A stretch of 64,000 nt of DNA from Flavobacterium limnophilum (GCF_027111315.2 NZ_CP114289.2:2914001-2978000), one strand, 5' to 3'; counted from the first letter of the stretch, positions 27,219 to 37,064 are shown. Translations and numbers: made by a program. The notes: generated by a model from the letters alone, not told the origin.

Positions 27219-27252
27219 AAACCCCGTTTCATTCATTTGAAACGGGGTTTTT
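27219..27252 (+). terminator. Terminator after pnp
   Basis: AAACCCCGTTTC and GAAACGGGGTTT form a 12-bp stem followed by TT. Confidence 0.9.
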
Positions 27253-27365
27253 CAATTTTAAAGCACTTTTTGCAAATTTAAATGTAAAAACAACATTAAT
27301 TTTATATTTAATTCAAAGAAAAAAAATACCTTTAACCGTATTAACCTTAAAAAATAAATTTCACC

Positions 27366-27758
27366 ATGGCCTTTACAGTTATCCAAAACACAAAAATCAA
27401 CACTCAAGTTTTTACTTTTTCAAGCCCTGAAACAGTTACGTACCCTGTAGCTCCTTTAGTTTCGGCAAAATTCTACAGTCCGAATGGCGTATTGACGCTA
27501 AAAATCAGGGCTACTTTGTATATGAATTCAGACGACATTGTTCCTCCAATAGTTGAAGAACCTACAGAATCAGGGAATACTTTGACGATGAACTACGACT
27601 ATGATTTCTCTGAAGTTACTCCAGAAACCTGCGATGTGTATTACATAGAAGTAGATTATACTTCAGAAACAGTTGGAGATATTACAAATGTTATGTCTTA
27701 TATGGTAAATTTAGATCCTGAGACTTCTAGAGGAACAACTACAACAGTGGAAAGATAA
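27366..27758 (+). CDS. Hypothetical protein, 130 aa
   Basis: I do not recognise this protein. It is acidic, beta-rich, and has no signal peptide or membrane segment: MAFTVIQNTKINTQVFTFSS, then paired strands SAKFYSPNGVLTLKIRATLY and CDVYYIEVDYTSETVGD. The tail (SRGTTTTVER) is polar. A hairpin follows the stop. The TACCTTTAAC stretch about 35 bases upstream may be a promoter, so it is probably a single-gene unit. Confidence 0.75.
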   Translation: MAFTVIQNTKINTQVFTFSSPETVTYPVAPLVSAKFYSPNGVLTLKIRATLYMNSDDIVPPIVEEPTESGNTLTMNYDYDFSEVTPETCDVYYIEVDYTSETVGDITNVMSYMVNLDPETSRGTTTTVER

Positions 27759-27776
27759 AAACTAATATTAAAACTC

Positions 27777-27826
27777 ACATCGTTTAGTTAATCAAGCTGC
27801 TAGTTTGAAAAATTAAACGATGTTGT
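27777..27826 (+). terminator. Hairpin after the 130-aa gene
   Basis: ACATCGTTTA at 27777 pairs with TAAACGATGT at 27814, and TGTTTT follows. The 27-nt loop is large for a terminator. Confidence 0.6.
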
Positions 27827-27878
27827 TTTAAAACATACAATTACAGACAACTATGTCAAAAATAAAGTTCCTTTTGAA

Positions 27879-29606
27879 ATGACCAAATTTAAACTGTTTC
27901 TAATTTCATTCTATTTAATTATCCCTTCAATTCTGTTTTCACAAGAGCACACTATAAACAAAGTACTCCAGAAAAAGGCTATTGAATATAGAAATGAAAT
28001 TAACTTCAATAAGGCTCAATATTTTTTCCTAAAACAAGATTGGGATTCTACTCTCATATACTCAATGAAACAATTGAGATCAAACACAAACAGAGAAATA
28101 GCCGATTATTGTCATTTTTTTAGAGGATATAGCTTTATCGAAATAAAATTATTTAAAGAAGGTAAATCAGAATTAAATTTAATTTCAAAAAAATTTGCAT
28201 TTTATCCATTTGTAAATAAGAATTTAGGAGACGCCTCATTAGAATTAAAAGAATTTGAAAAAGCAATTTATTATTTCAAAGAAGTAGAAAAACTACCTAT
28301 TACAAAGAAACAAGAATACAAAAAAAGTCTTATTTATGATAATTTAGGCATTTCTTATTTACATCTAAATCAATTTCCCCAAGCTGAAGATTACTTTTTT
28401 AAAAGCCTTGAACTAAAAGAGAACGAGAAAGACTCAATATCATTAGTTACATTGTATACCAATATTGCCAATTTGTATTATTTACAATACAAAGACCAAC
28501 AAGCCACTCCTTATTTTAAGAAAGCTTATATACTTTCAAAAAAAGTAAACAACTTTCAATCCAAAAAAAATGCAGCACAAAATATGGCAGTAGTTGAAGA
28601 AAACAAAGGAAACTACAAACAAGCTTTAGTGTATAGAAAAGAATCTGAGCAATGGAAAGATTCTCTCAACAACCAAAACAAAGTTTGGGCAGTAGCTGAT
28701 TTTGAGAAAAAGTTTGCGGTAGCGCAAAAACAAAAACAAATCAAAGTACTTGAAGTAGAAAATAAGCTAAAAAACAGTCAACGAAATTGGTTGTTTTTTT
28801 CTGCAATCAGTTTATTATTGTTATTAACAATCGGAATCTATCTTTATGCCCAAAAAGTAAAAAATGCCAAAATCATTCTGCTCCAAAAAAACAAACTCGA
28901 CGAACTCAATGCCACCAAAGACCAACTTTTTTCTATCGTAAGCCACGATTTGCGTTCCTCGGTAAATGCTTTGAAAACCAGTAACGCTAAACTATCGGCA
29001 ACACTCGAAACCAAAAATTACGATGAATTGAATCAATTAATCATTCAAAACAGCGGCATTGCCAACGGAGCCTACAGTTTGCTGGACAACCTGTTGCATT
29101 GGGCTTTATTGCAAACCAAGCAATTGTATTTTCATAAAGAATCGGTGCATTTGTTTTCTATTGTGCAACAAATAGAATACAATTATAAACCTTTACTTCT
29201 TGACAAATCCATTTCTTTTGAGAATTCAGTTTCCAAAAATATTTTTATCTTCGTGGATCTCGATTCGCTGAAAATTGTGCTTCGTAATTTATTGGACAAT
29301 GCCATCAAATTTTCTAAAGAAAACGGTAAAATCAGTTTTTATACGCAAGAAAACAATCCTGAGTTTTGCCAACTCGTCTTGCAAGACACAGGCTTGGGAA
29401 TGGACAACGAAACCATCGCAGCCATTTTAAAAGACGATGAATTATTGGCTAAAAAAGGAAAGTCCGAAACCATTGGAACTGGACTCGGAATGCAATTGTG
29501 CAAACAAATGATCAAGAAAAATGGTGGCACAATACAAATAGAAAGCGAACTCCACAAAGGAACCAAAATGATATTGACGTTCCCAAAAACAGAACAAAAT
29601 GGATAA
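27879..29606 (+). CDS. Sensor histidine kinase with N-terminal TPRs
   Basis: The 575-aa protein has a signal peptide (to about residue 22, ILFSQ), TPR-like repeats over about 60-290 (for example YDNLGISYLHLNQFPQAEDY, ANLYYLQYKDQQATPYFKKA) placed in the periplasm, one membrane segment near 305-323, a HisKA domain with phosphoacceptor His about 356 (IVSHDLRSSVNALK) and an HATPase domain (LDNAIKFSKENGKISF, DTGLGM, GTGLGMQLCKQMIKKNGG). It overlaps the response regulator by 8 bases. The stimulus is unknown; the TPRs suggest a protein or peptide signal. Confidence 0.92.
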   Translation: MTKFKLFLISFYLIIPSILFSQEHTINKVLQKKAIEYRNEINFNKAQYFFLKQDWDSTLIYSMKQLRSNTNREIADYCHFFRGYSFIEIKLFKEGKSELNLISKKFAFYPFVNKNLGDASLELKEFEKAIYYFKEVEKLPITKKQEYKKSLIYDNLGISYLHLNQFPQAEDYFFKSLELKENEKDSISLVTLYTNIANLYYLQYKDQQATPYFKKAYILSKKVNNFQSKKNAAQNMAVVEENKGNYKQALVYRKESEQWKDSLNNQNKVWAVADFEKKFAVAQKQKQIKVLEVENKLKNSQRNWLFFSAISLLLLLTIGIYLYAQKVKNAKIILLQKNKLDELNATKDQLFSIVSHDLRSSVNALKTSNAKLSATLETKNYDELNQLIIQNSGIANGAYSLLDNLLHWALLQTKQLYFHKESVHLFSIVQQIEYNYKPLLLDKSISFENSVSKNIFIFVDLDSLKIVLRNLLDNAIKFSKENGKISFYTQENNPEFCQLVLQDTGLGMDNETIAAILKDDELLAKKGKSETIGTGLGMQLCKQMIKKNGGTIQIESELHKGTKMILTFPKTEQNG

Positions 29607-30345
29607 TATCAATGTACTGATAATAGAAGACACGCCGGAGCAAAGTGATGCTTTGAGCAAAGTTTTACTTGCCAACAAATACAACATTGTAGGCATTGCC
29701 AGAAGTTATACCGAGGCGTTAAAACTTTTTTACGAGCAAACCATTGACATCATAGTCATCGATGTTTTTCTTGACGGAAAACCAGACGGAATTACCTTTG
29801 CAGAAACCATCAATATCATTCCAAATGCATCAAAACCATTCGTGTTTTTGACAAGTTCCCAAGACCGTAAAATATTCGAAAGAGCCAAACTCACCAAACC
29901 GTTCAGTTTTTTGATGAAACCGTTTAACGAATTGGAAATCCTTTATGCCCTGGAAATGGCTGTCGAAAAATTCTACGAACAAACCAATGTATTTCTCAGT
30001 GAAGACCAAAACACCGTCATCAGCAATGATTTTTTGTTCATAAAAAAGAAAAATGCACTAAAGAAAGTTGCCTTGAATGACATTCTTTACATCGAAGTCG
30101 AAGAACGCTATTGCAACATCATCACCGAAAAAGAAAAGTTTGTCATCCTGATTTCATTGACCAAAATCAGTGATTTGCTAGACAAAAACAAATTCACGAG
30201 AACACACCGCAACACCATAGTCAATACCGATAAAATTGAAGAAATAATCCTTGCAGACAACCTTGTCATCCTAAAAGGAAATCACAAAATAAACCTGAGC
30301 GATACCTATAAAGATTTTATAAAAAAAATGAACATCTTGTCTTAA
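29599..30345 (+). CDS. LytTR-type response regulator
   Basis: Residues 1-120 form a receiver domain with phosphoacceptor Asp55 (IIVIDVFLDG), acidic pocket LIIEDTPEQ and the Lys-Pro pair in LMKPFNELE. The C-terminal part is a LytTR DNA-binding domain (VALNDILYIEVEERYCNII, TRTHRNTIVNTDKIEEI). The 248-aa length is usual. Overlap with the kinase gene indicates a cognate pair; LytTR sites were not searched. A terminator follows. Confidence 0.94.
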   Translation: MDNINVLIIEDTPEQSDALSKVLLANKYNIVGIARSYTEALKLFYEQTIDIIVIDVFLDGKPDGITFAETINIIPNASKPFVFLTSSQDRKIFERAKLTKPFSFLMKPFNELEILYALEMAVEKFYEQTNVFLSEDQNTVISNDFLFIKKKNALKKVALNDILYIEVEERYCNIITEKEKFVILISLTKISDLLDKNKFTRTHRNTIVNTDKIEEIILADNLVILKGNHKINLSDTYKDFIKKMNILS

Positions 30346-30374
30346 TCGAAATTATCAACAAACCAAAACTTACT

Positions 30375-30403
30375 CAATCTTCTCCATATCGGGAAGATTT
30401 TTT
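30375..30403 (+). terminator. Terminator after the two-component genes
   Basis: AATCTTC and GAAGATT pair around a short loop, followed by a T-run ending the unit. Confidence 0.75.
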
Positions 30404-30520
30404 TGTTTAGAAAAAAAAACTCAAAATTTCATGACACTAAAAACTTGCTTCATGACAATTTAAATCACGAACAACAAAAAGCAGATTACTTTTGGGATAT
30501 AATTAAAACAGCCTAATATT

Positions 30521-30769
30521 ATGGTATCAAACACCCCCATAGACATGTTAAAAGCAATCTCTCTTATTCAAAAAACAATAACAAATCCCTACATCGGCGT
30601 ATTTGTCTCATTATTACTCATCATACCCAGTTTATACATAATCTTGGAAGACATAAGCGTAATCCGAAAAGAATATATTTTTCTTGCCATTGGAATTCCA
30701 ATATACATCAAATCCTTGAACAAGATATTCGACAACATACTGAATCTTGACAAAGATTTATTTAAATAA
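30521..30769 (+). CDS. Small membrane protein, 82 aa
   Basis: Two hydrophobic segments (about residues 26-43, IGVFVSLLLIIPSLYIIL, and 52-64, FLAIGIPIYI) are separated by a charged turn (EDISVIRKEY). The C-terminus is charged (NKIFDNILNLDKDLFK). No family is recognised. It stands alone between two terminators, upstream of the sigma-factor gene. A second ATG eight codons in (MLKAIS) is an alternative start. Confidence 0.6.
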   Translation: MVSNTPIDMLKAISLIQKTITNPYIGVFVSLLLIIPSLYIILEDISVIRKEYIFLAIGIPIYIKSLNKIFDNILNLDKDLFK

Positions 30770-30797
30770 AAAATATCAGACCATCCAAAAAAAACAA

Positions 30798-30841
30798 AAA
30801 CAGCTGTAAATCAACCTTTAAGATTTGCAGCTGTTTTTTTT
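30798..30841 (+). terminator. Terminator after the 82-aa gene
   Basis: AAACAGCTG...CAGCTGTTT with an inner AAATC/GATTT pair, followed by T-run; isolates the sigma-factor gene. Confidence 0.85.
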
Positions 30842-30926
30842 GTGTTATTTTTTGAAACAATTGTAACTTTTTTGGAACGCCACACGTATAATAACTTGTA
30901 CACTTAAAAATTGAGGAGACACAACT

Positions 30927-31790
30927 ATGAGACAACTTAAAATCACCAAGCAGGTAACAAATCGTGAAACTGCATCATTAGACAAGTATTTACAGGAAAT
31001 TGGGAAGGTGGATCTTATTACCGCAGATGAAGAGGTAGAATTAGCACAAAAGATAAAAGCTGGTGATCAAAGAGCTTTAGAAAAATTAACAAAAGCCAAT
31101 TTACGTTTCGTGGTTTCTGTGGCCAAACAATACCAAAATCAAGGATTGACACTTCCCGATTTGATTAACGAAGGAAATTTAGGTTTGATAAAAGCTGCGC
31201 AACGTTTTGATGAAACTCGTGGTTTCAAATTCATTTCGTATGCCGTGTGGTGGATTCGTCAATCTATTTTGCAAGCCTTGGCCGAACAATCCCGTATTGT
31301 TCGTTTGCCATTGAATAAAATTGGTTCTATCAATAAAATCAACAAAATGTATGCTTTGTTGGAGCAATCTAACGAAAGACCCCCAACGGCCGAGGAAATT
31401 GCCAAAGAATTGGACATGACCGTAAATGACGTTAGAGAAAGTATGAAAAACTCTGGACGTCACCTTTCGATGGATGCACCATTGGTTGAAGGAGAAGATT
31501 CAAACCTTTACGATGTATTGCGTTCTGGTGAATCACCAAATCCAGACAGGGAATTAATTCAAGAATCATTGCGTACAGAAATCGAGCGTTCATTGGAAAC
31601 ATTGACTCCAAGAGAAGCTGATGTAGTTCGTTTGTATTTTGGTCTTGGAGATCAACACCCAATGACACTGGAAGAAATAGGAGAAACTTTTGATCTAACT
31701 CGCGAACGTGTACGCCAGATTAAAGAAAAAGCAATCCGTAGATTGAAACATACTTCAAGAAGTAAAATATTAAAAACCTATTTAGGTTAA
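30927..31790 (+). CDS. rpoD: Primary sigma factor (RpoD/SigA type)
   Basis: The 287-aa protein is a short Bacteroidota housekeeping sigma factor lacking the long region 1.1 of proteobacterial RpoD. Region 1.2-2 is seen in [16 protein letters not shown] and [18 protein letters not shown], the core-binding and melting part in [20 protein letters not shown], region 3 around [14 protein letters not shown] and region 4 with its HTH in [30 protein letters not shown] about 10 bases before the ATG is an unusually good Shine-Dalgarno for this group. It should drive the TAnnTTTG promoters noted here. Confidence 0.96.
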   Translation: MRQLKITKQVTNRETASLDKYLQEIGKVDLITADEEVELAQKIKAGDQRALEKLTKANLRFVVSVAKQYQNQGLTLPDLINEGNLGLIKAAQRFDETRGFKFISYAVWWIRQSILQALAEQSRIVRLPLNKIGSINKINKMYALLEQSNERPPTAEEIAKELDMTVNDVRESMKNSGRHLSMDAPLVEGEDSNLYDVLRSGESPNPDRELIQESLRTEIERSLETLTPREADVVRLYFGLGDQHPMTLEEIGETFDLTRERVRQIKEKAIRRLKHTSRSKILKTYLG

Positions 31791-31860
31791 CCCTTCGACT
31801 CCGCTCAGGGGGACAAGTAACGACGGTCTGATTAACTGTTCGTTTTTTGATTGATGATTG

Positions 31861-31888
31861 AAACTCCGGCTGATTACCGGAGTTTTAT
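31861..31888 (+). terminator. Terminator after rpoD
   Basis: AACTCCGG, CTGATTA and CCGGAGTT form a hairpin followed by TTATTTTTT. A related AATAAAACTC...GAGTTTTATT pair encloses element A3 at 31900-32170. Confidence 0.75.
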
Positions 31889-31940
31889 TTTTTAAGGAAA
31901 TAAAACTCTCGGTCTATTCGCTTCGCTCAGTTCGACTTTC

Positions 31941-32133
31941 CAGGGCATTCGCTTTTAAAAAAGAAAAATAAAGTTAGCCACGAATTACACTAATTGCCAC
32001 TAATTTTTATCAAAATTTAAAATTGAATTACACGAATTTTATCTATTTTTAAGAATTTGTGCAATTAAAAACTAATTGTAATTCGTGTTATTAGTGTAAT
32101 TCGTGGCGGAAACTTTTAAAAGCGAATGCCCTG
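31941..32133. mobile_element. Family A element A3 with a perfect 9-bp duplication
   Basis: CAGGGCATTCGCTTTTAAAA opens and TTTTAAAAGCGAATGCCCTG closes a 193-bp element; TCGACTTTC flanks it exactly on both sides (31932-31940 and 32134-32142). Interior arms AGCCACGAATTACACTAATT and AATTAGTGT-type sequences are inverted copies of one another, so the element can fold almost end to end. No coding potential. Confidence 0.9.
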
Positions 32134-32173
32134 TCGACTTTCAGTCTCGAGTCCGGAGTTTTATTTTTTATAT

Positions 32174-32182
32174 TACCTTTGC
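32174..32182 (+). promoter_or_regulatory. -7 element of the rpe promoter
   Basis: TACCTTTGC fits TAnnTTTG, 22 bases before the rpe start, downstream of the inserted A3 element. Confidence 0.6.
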
Positions 32183-32203
32183 AAAAAAACAACCTAACTA
32201 ACA

Positions 32204-32869
32204 ATGAGTAAAAACACAATTATTGCCCCTTCAGTCCTTGCCGCTGATTTTGCCAATTTGCAGCGTGACATCGAAATGATAAATAATTCCGAAGCCGATT
32301 GGTTTCATATCGACATTATGGACGGCGTTTTCGTTCCCAATATTTCTTTCGGGATGCCGGTATTGGAAGCCATCGCCAAACACGCCAAAAAAACAATAGA
32401 CGTCCATTTGATGATTGTCGATCCAGATCGTTACATTAAAACTTTTGCCGATTTGGGTGCCAATATTTTATGCGTGCACTACGAAGCTTGCCCGCATCTT
32501 CACCGAACTTTGCAAGCCATCAAAGCCGAAGAAATGAAGGCCGGAGTAGCATTAAACCCACACACCAATGTTGATTTATTAGAAGATATCATCAACGATA
32601 TTGACATAGTTTTGATTATGAGCGTGAATCCAGGTTTTGGAGGACAATCGTTTATTGAAAACACCTATTCCAAAGTTGAAAAATTGAAAGATTTAATCAA
32701 TCGTAAAGGCGCCAATACAATTATAGAAATTGATGGTGGCGTAACCAATAAAAACGCAAAACAACTAGTAGAAGCCGGCGCTGATGTTCTTGTGGCTGGA
32801 AGTTTTGTTTTCAAAGCCGAAAACCCAACAACAACTATTGCCGATTTGAAGAAATTGACTTCTTTTTAA
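32204..32869 (+). CDS. rpe: Ribulose-phosphate 3-epimerase
   Basis: Rpe interconverts ribulose-5-phosphate and xylulose-5-phosphate in the pentose phosphate pathway. The 221-aa TIM barrel has the blocks IAPSVLAADFANL, WFHIDIMDGVFVPNISFG (metal and catalytic Asp), IDVHLMIVDP, VLIMSVNPGFGGQSFI and the phosphate loop IEIDGGVTNKNAK with GADVLVAGSFVF. Complete and typical. It is a single-gene unit closed by a perfect palindrome terminator shared with the convergent CBS gene. Confidence 0.97.
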   Translation: MSKNTIIAPSVLAADFANLQRDIEMINNSEADWFHIDIMDGVFVPNISFGMPVLEAIAKHAKKTIDVHLMIVDPDRYIKTFADLGANILCVHYEACPHLHRTLQAIKAEEMKAGVALNPHTNVDLLEDIINDIDIVLIMSVNPGFGGQSFIENTYSKVEKLKDLINRKGANTIIEIDGGVTNKNAKQLVEAGADVLVAGSFVFKAENPTTTIADLKKLTSF

Positions 32870-32872
32870 AAT

Positions 32873-32908
32873 AAGAAAAGCCCCGAAAAATTTTTCGGGG
32901 CTTTTCTT
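32873..32908. terminator. Bidirectional terminator, perfect 18-bp arms
   Basis: AAGAAAAGCCCCGAAAAA is followed directly by its exact complement. It serves rpe and the convergent CBS gene, whose stop lies at its edge. Confidence 0.92.
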
Positions 32909-33329
32909 ATTTATACTGATCTAGTAAATACTTTATCAAATCAGTCGTTGTCACTATTCCCACCAACAATTCACCCAAACAAACTGGTAGGGCATGGAAT
33001 TCTTTTTTAGACAAGATTTCAGCTGTTTCTCTTATGGTTGTATCAGGAGAAATGGTAACCAACTTTTTGGCCATTACCTGCTCTACGGTAAACATGTTAT
33101 AAACAGTGGCATCTACAATATCATCATCGTCATCTACCGCATCCACAAATGAGATTCTCAACAAATCAGTATAGCTCAATATTCCAACTATTTTGTTACC
33201 ATCCACAACCGGAATATGCCTGATTTTGTTCTGCTTGAATAATTTTTCTGCCTTTGTCAAGTTGTCACTAAGATGCAACTTTATCACATTTTTGGTCATT
33301 ATGGTTGATACCGGCACTTTGTTTTTCAT
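32907..33329 (-). CDS. CBS-domain pair protein
   Basis: Two CBS domains make up nearly all of this 140-aa protein: VSTIMTKNVIKLHLSDNLTK with IRHIPVVDGNKIVGILSYTD, and VEQVMAKKLVTISPDTTIRE with FHALPVCLGELLVGIVTTTD. CBS pairs bind adenosine nucleotides such as AMP or ATP and act as energy sensors. There is no fused effector domain, so its partner is unknown. An acidic insert (VDAVDDDDDIVDA) lies between the domains. Confidence 0.9.
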   Translation of the reverse strand: MKNKVPVSTIMTKNVIKLHLSDNLTKAEKLFKQNKIRHIPVVDGNKIVGILSYTDLLRISFVDAVDDDDDIVDATVYNMFTVEQVMAKKLVTISPDTTIRETAEILSKKEFHALPVCLGELLVGIVTTTDLIKYLLDQYK

Positions 33330-33432
33330 AACATATAACTTTAGATTGCATTCAAAGTTATTTCATAAAAAACCCGAAAAACATGATGTTTATCAGGATG
33401 AATTCGTGATTTTTTTGGTATATTATAAAAAC

Positions 33433-34239
33433 TTAAAAATCTTCTTTGAAATTAATCATCGAAGCTACATTTTGATACAACTCAGGATATTTACTTTTAA
33501 AAATTTGAGGAGTTTCAAAAAAATGTTCCAAAACTACCGAAATAAACTCGAATTGATTTTCATAAGCATACGCTCTAAAATATCCGTTTTCTGACAAATT
33601 TTTATGCAAATATTCATCATTGTAATAGTCAACCACTTTATTGAATTCATCGAAAAAAATAATGGCACTTGGATTATTACTCCTCAAACAATAAAAATGC
33701 AATACATGTGAAAATTCATGAAGACCAAGATTCACGTTGTCGTTCGTTGTTTTATGTCCAAGAACAAAATCCTCCCATGAAAAAGCGACCACTTTCATTA
33801 TGGGATTAAATTCTCCTTTGTGGTATTGCTGGCTTGCAGTAGAAAAATATGTCGATGGATAAATTATTATTGTTTTAAACAAATCAATCAAATAATCCCT
33901 CATCCCAAACGTAAGCATTGTATAGGTTCCAGCAATGACAACTCTCATTTCGTCGGTCACCAGCAGTTCTTCCTTGCCTACAAATTGATAATGATTGATA
34001 AATTCTTTTACCCGATGTTCAAAATAGATTTTTTTTCGGTCTGACAATTTTTTATAAAATGGAAATTCATTTATTAAAATTTGCTTTTGGTTAATGGTCA
34101 ACTTTTTGGGAAACAGATAAAAATACAAATACAACGGCTTATTAAAAATCATCATATAAGCTGGTTCGATAATCCTAAAAATAATAACAACAAGAAAGAA
34201 TGCTCCAAAAAGCAACAAAACAAAGAATTGAAACAGCAT
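33433..34239 (-). CDS. M90-type zinc peptidase (MtfA-like), membrane-anchored
   Basis: A zinc-binding HExxH is present as HEFSH in NVNLGLHEFSHVLHFY, with further glutamates in FFDEFNKVVDYYND and FEFISVVLEHFFE, as in MtfA-like peptidases. One membrane segment near the N-terminus (LFQFFVLLLFGAFFLVVIIF) anchors it. The start at 34239 is preferred; a frame 31 codons longer overlaps an inverted repeat (34285-34335). The 268-aa length suits the family. Peptidase substrates are unknown. Confidence 0.82.
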   Translation of the reverse strand: MLFQFFVLLLFGAFFLVVIIFRIIEPAYMMIFNKPLYLYFYLFPKKLTINQKQILINEFPFYKKLSDRKKIYFEHRVKEFINHYQFVGKEELLVTDEMRVVIAGTYTMLTFGMRDYLIDLFKTIIIYPSTYFSTASQQYHKGEFNPIMKVVAFSWEDFVLGHKTTNDNVNLGLHEFSHVLHFYCLRSNNPSAIIFFDEFNKVVDYYNDEYLHKNLSENGYFRAYAYENQFEFISVVLEHFFETPQIFKSKYPELYQNVASMINFKEDF

Positions 34240-34284
34240 ATACTTATCCGATTGAGTTTCTTGGCTTAAAAATACTGTTTTAAA

Positions 34285-34335
34285 AAGAAAATGCTCCAAA
34301 AAAACCAAGTAAACTTGACTTTTTTGAAGCATTAT
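34285..34335. repeat. Inverted repeat upstream of the M90 gene
   Basis: AATGCTCC...CCAAGT and ACTTGAC...GAAGCATT pair as imperfect 21-bp arms around a 2-nt loop. It may act as a leader structure or terminator for the direction of the M90 gene. Confidence 0.5.
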
Positions 34336-34515
34336 TATTTGTGACCTTGACGATACAAAATTCGAATCTTTTATTGGAAGATTTGAAGGTTTTAAATAGT
34401 TTATTTTAGAAAAATTCGTCCTTAACTTTATCTCTTATTTTTGTTAGCATATTCAGCATCTTAACCTGTTTGACCGCAAAGTTACAGGGTGGTCATTAAG
34501 TTTGGAGTAAAAAAC

Positions 34516-34555
34516 AAAACCACTACTTTAATTTTAATTTAAAATAGTGGTTTTG
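34516..34555. terminator. Hairpin after the GH5 gene
   Basis: AAAACCACTA at the left pairs with TAGTGGTTTT at the right around a 19-nt AT loop. It lies about 70 bases past the GH5 stop; the T-run suits either strand weakly. Confidence 0.6.
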
Positions 34556-34626
34556 CAATGAATAAATAATGATGAATAAAATTATAAAGTTAATCTCAAA
34601 ATCTATATGTATTATTTTAGAATATA

Positions 34627-36555
34627 CTATTCAATTACTATCTTTTTGGTTGCTGTAGTTGAATTTTGAGAAATCATCGCCAAATATAAACCTCTAGCAA
34701 GTTTAGTTCTAATAACTTGATTAGTATTAGATTTTAGATTTTTTGTTTCGTATAATAACTTACCGCCTGTTGAGTATATATTTAGAGAATAATTTTCGTC
34801 TGATTGTGAAGCGAAATAAATATTAAACTCTCCGCCCTTTGATGGATTAGGATATACTTGGACATCAGTATCTATTTTAATATTATTTATTAAAATATTT
34901 TTTCCCTCTACACTTTTTGAAGTACTTCCTATTTTATTGAACTTAAATAATTGACATGAAGTCCCGTAATAATCCCAAAGTTGAAGATTTGCTGTGCCAT
35001 CCATATTACAATTAGAAATGTCCCAGCTTTTTGATGTATTTACGGCAGATTTTATGCTAAAATAACCATTACCAACATCGGTTACTAGCCATTTTTGAGC
35101 ATTATTATTGTTATTATCCCAAAGTCTTATCGATTTACCATTTGTTGGATCTGCGTTCTCAAGATCTATTACACGTCCTGTAGAACTTGCATTTGATTTA
35201 AAACGCCAATATCCATTTCCAGCATCAATAGCAATCCATTGTTGTGCTGTCCCTCCTAATCTATCCCAAGGATGGATTATAGCACCATTTGCATTAGTCC
35301 CATACTTAAGATCTATTACTTTACTTGAATTTGTTTTAAATTCAATTTCATAAACACCATTGTTTATTAGTGAAGTACTACTACAGTTTTGCGATGGTAT
35401 ATTATTATTTGCATATGCAGAGAACCACTGCTTAACTGGTGCAGCACAAGACTCCCAATTGCTATTGAAAGCAGTTGTAACATTATATGGATTTGCGTTA
35501 GTTATCAACTCTTCTGGTTTAAGTAAATTCCAACTACAATTTCCAGTAGCATCAATTCTACCTTTCAGATTAAGACCAAAACCACTTGTTGTACCAGTAC
35601 CCCATGTTTCGGTACCTGCTGGGGACCAATCCGTTTCTGTTATCACAATAGGTGCTACGTTAGCAATTGGTTGCACGTTAGCATTCCAAGCGTTATTAAA
35701 ACTAGTGGTATTTTCTGCATTAGCTCCCCAATATCCTGGATAAACATGAACAGCATAACCTATATTGCCTCCTGTTATTAAATGGCTTGGATATCCTTGG
35801 TAGTTAGACTGATACCCCGTTCCTGGTATCCAGCAAACATTATTTGCACCATTAGCCTTAATTCTATTTACTAAATCTTGAAAGTAATTATGTAAAGCTG
35901 CAAAATGCTCATCACCCGTTGCTCCCCAATTTCCATTTGTACCCAGTATTTGTACAGGTTCATTGGCTATTTCAAACATAACATTATCTACATTCTTTAA
36001 ACTTGGATGGTTTGATAGATATCCCCATACAGTTCTTAAATAATTATGATAATTGTCACCGAAAGCAATTCGGTCTGGACATACGCCGGGAGGACGAAGT
36101 ATAACATAGAGTCCTCTGCTTCTAGCATGATTAATTAAAGGGATTATAACTTGATTTACGTAAGTTACTAATCTATTGTAATCAAAACATGAGATATTAT
36201 TTTCTCCTGCTGAACAACCAGGTGTATTGGTCCAGTAAGGATCAATATGAAGTCTTATATAATTTAATTTCCATCCGTTATTTGTGTCTGTGAGCGCATC
36301 CATAACGGCATTATTATAATTTAGACAACCTTGAACATCATAGTTATCCCAACGACATTGATTATAAGAGCAACCATTAAACCAAGGACTGGGAGTAATG
36401 GCAACACCATGTAGTAAAACGTTTTTTCCGCAAGGATCCTTTAAATTTTTGCCTTCAATATGCAGAGGAGGCAGTGGCATTCCTGGCCATGCAAATAATT
36501 TTATTAGAGGAATAAACACTAAAAACAGAAAAAGTAATTTTTGAACTCTTTTCAT
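34627..36555 (-). CDS. Secreted GH5 glycosidase with RICIN-like module and T9SS sorting domain
   Basis: The 642-aa protein has a signal peptide, then a GH5 barrel (about residues 30-390): acid/base Glu199 in FEIANEP and nucleophile Glu307 in IVITETDW. A RICIN-type carbohydrate-binding region follows (about 395-545; YWRFKSNASSTGRVIDLENA, QLWDYYGTSCQLFKFN). The last 80 residues are a type A T9SS C-terminal domain (VQVYPNPSKGGEFNIYF, ARGLYLAMI, KKIVIE), so it should be exported by the gliding-linked T9SS. A cellulase or mannanase-type activity is likely; the exact substrate cannot be read. It stands alone, without a SusCD pair. Confidence 0.93.
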   Translation of the reverse strand: MKRVQKLLFLFLVFIPLIKLFAWPGMPLPPLHIEGKNLKDPCGKNVLLHGVAITPSPWFNGCSYNQCRWDNYDVQGCLNYNNAVMDALTDTNNGWKLNYIRLHIDPYWTNTPGCSAGENNISCFDYNRLVTYVNQVIIPLINHARSRGLYVILRPPGVCPDRIAFGDNYHNYLRTVWGYLSNHPSLKNVDNVMFEIANEPVQILGTNGNWGATGDEHFAALHNYFQDLVNRIKANGANNVCWIPGTGYQSNYQGYPSHLITGGNIGYAVHVYPGYWGANAENTTSFNNAWNANVQPIANVAPIVITETDWSPAGTETWGTGTTSGFGLNLKGRIDATGNCSWNLLKPEELITNANPYNVTTAFNSNWESCAAPVKQWFSAYANNNIPSQNCSSTSLINNGVYEIEFKTNSSKVIDLKYGTNANGAIIHPWDRLGGTAQQWIAIDAGNGYWRFKSNASSTGRVIDLENADPTNGKSIRLWDNNNNNAQKWLVTDVGNGYFSIKSAVNTSKSWDISNCNMDGTANLQLWDYYGTSCQLFKFNKIGSTSKSVEGKNILINNIKIDTDVQVYPNPSKGGEFNIYFASQSDENYSLNIYSTGGKLLYETKNLKSNTNQVIRTKLARGLYLAMISQNSTTATKKIVIE

Positions 36556-37064
36556 AACTTAAATGGTTTAATTAATAGATATCCTACCTCGTTTTTGAGT
36601 AGGTTTTTTACTGCTAATTTAACAGAAAAATAATTTAAAAACAACCGATTGTGTTATTTGTTTTTTTTGACCTTTTTTTTTAATAATAATTAGATTTAAA
36701 AGTCTTTATAAGATACTGCTCTTACCTGTACTTCTCTCAAGACACTTCTAAAACAAATAGTTAAATGTAATATATTACTTATTGACATTAAGGGTTTAAA
36801 AAATATAAAACATAAAATATTAGGTTTGATTAGATTTTTTGAATGGAACTTCTTTATGCTTTTCTAGAAAGTAAGTGCAACCGAATATGGAAGATAAATT
36901 TAAGGATGTTTTATAAACTTTTTGTTTTTTAGAATCATCTTTTAAAGTAAAATAATTCTGTTTATAAGTTAAAGATCCATGATGGGATTTGAACCAAAAT
37001 TACCCGAAAATACTAACTTTCTGAAAAGTAAAAAAATCTTGGTAAGATTTTTGAACCATAAAAA
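36556..37064. other. AT-rich gap upstream of the GH5 gene
   Basis: No gene or repeat is supported here. A segment near 36978 (ATGGGATTTGAACC) resembles a tRNA T-arm but has no complete cloverleaf around it. The GH5 promoter is presumably within the first hundred bases of this gap; no clear -7 element was assigned. Confidence 0.5.

Noticed and set aside
36970..37010. tRNA-like T-arm segment (ATGGGATTTGAACC)
   Set aside because: No acceptor, D-arm or anticodon arm could be folded around it; at best a remnant.
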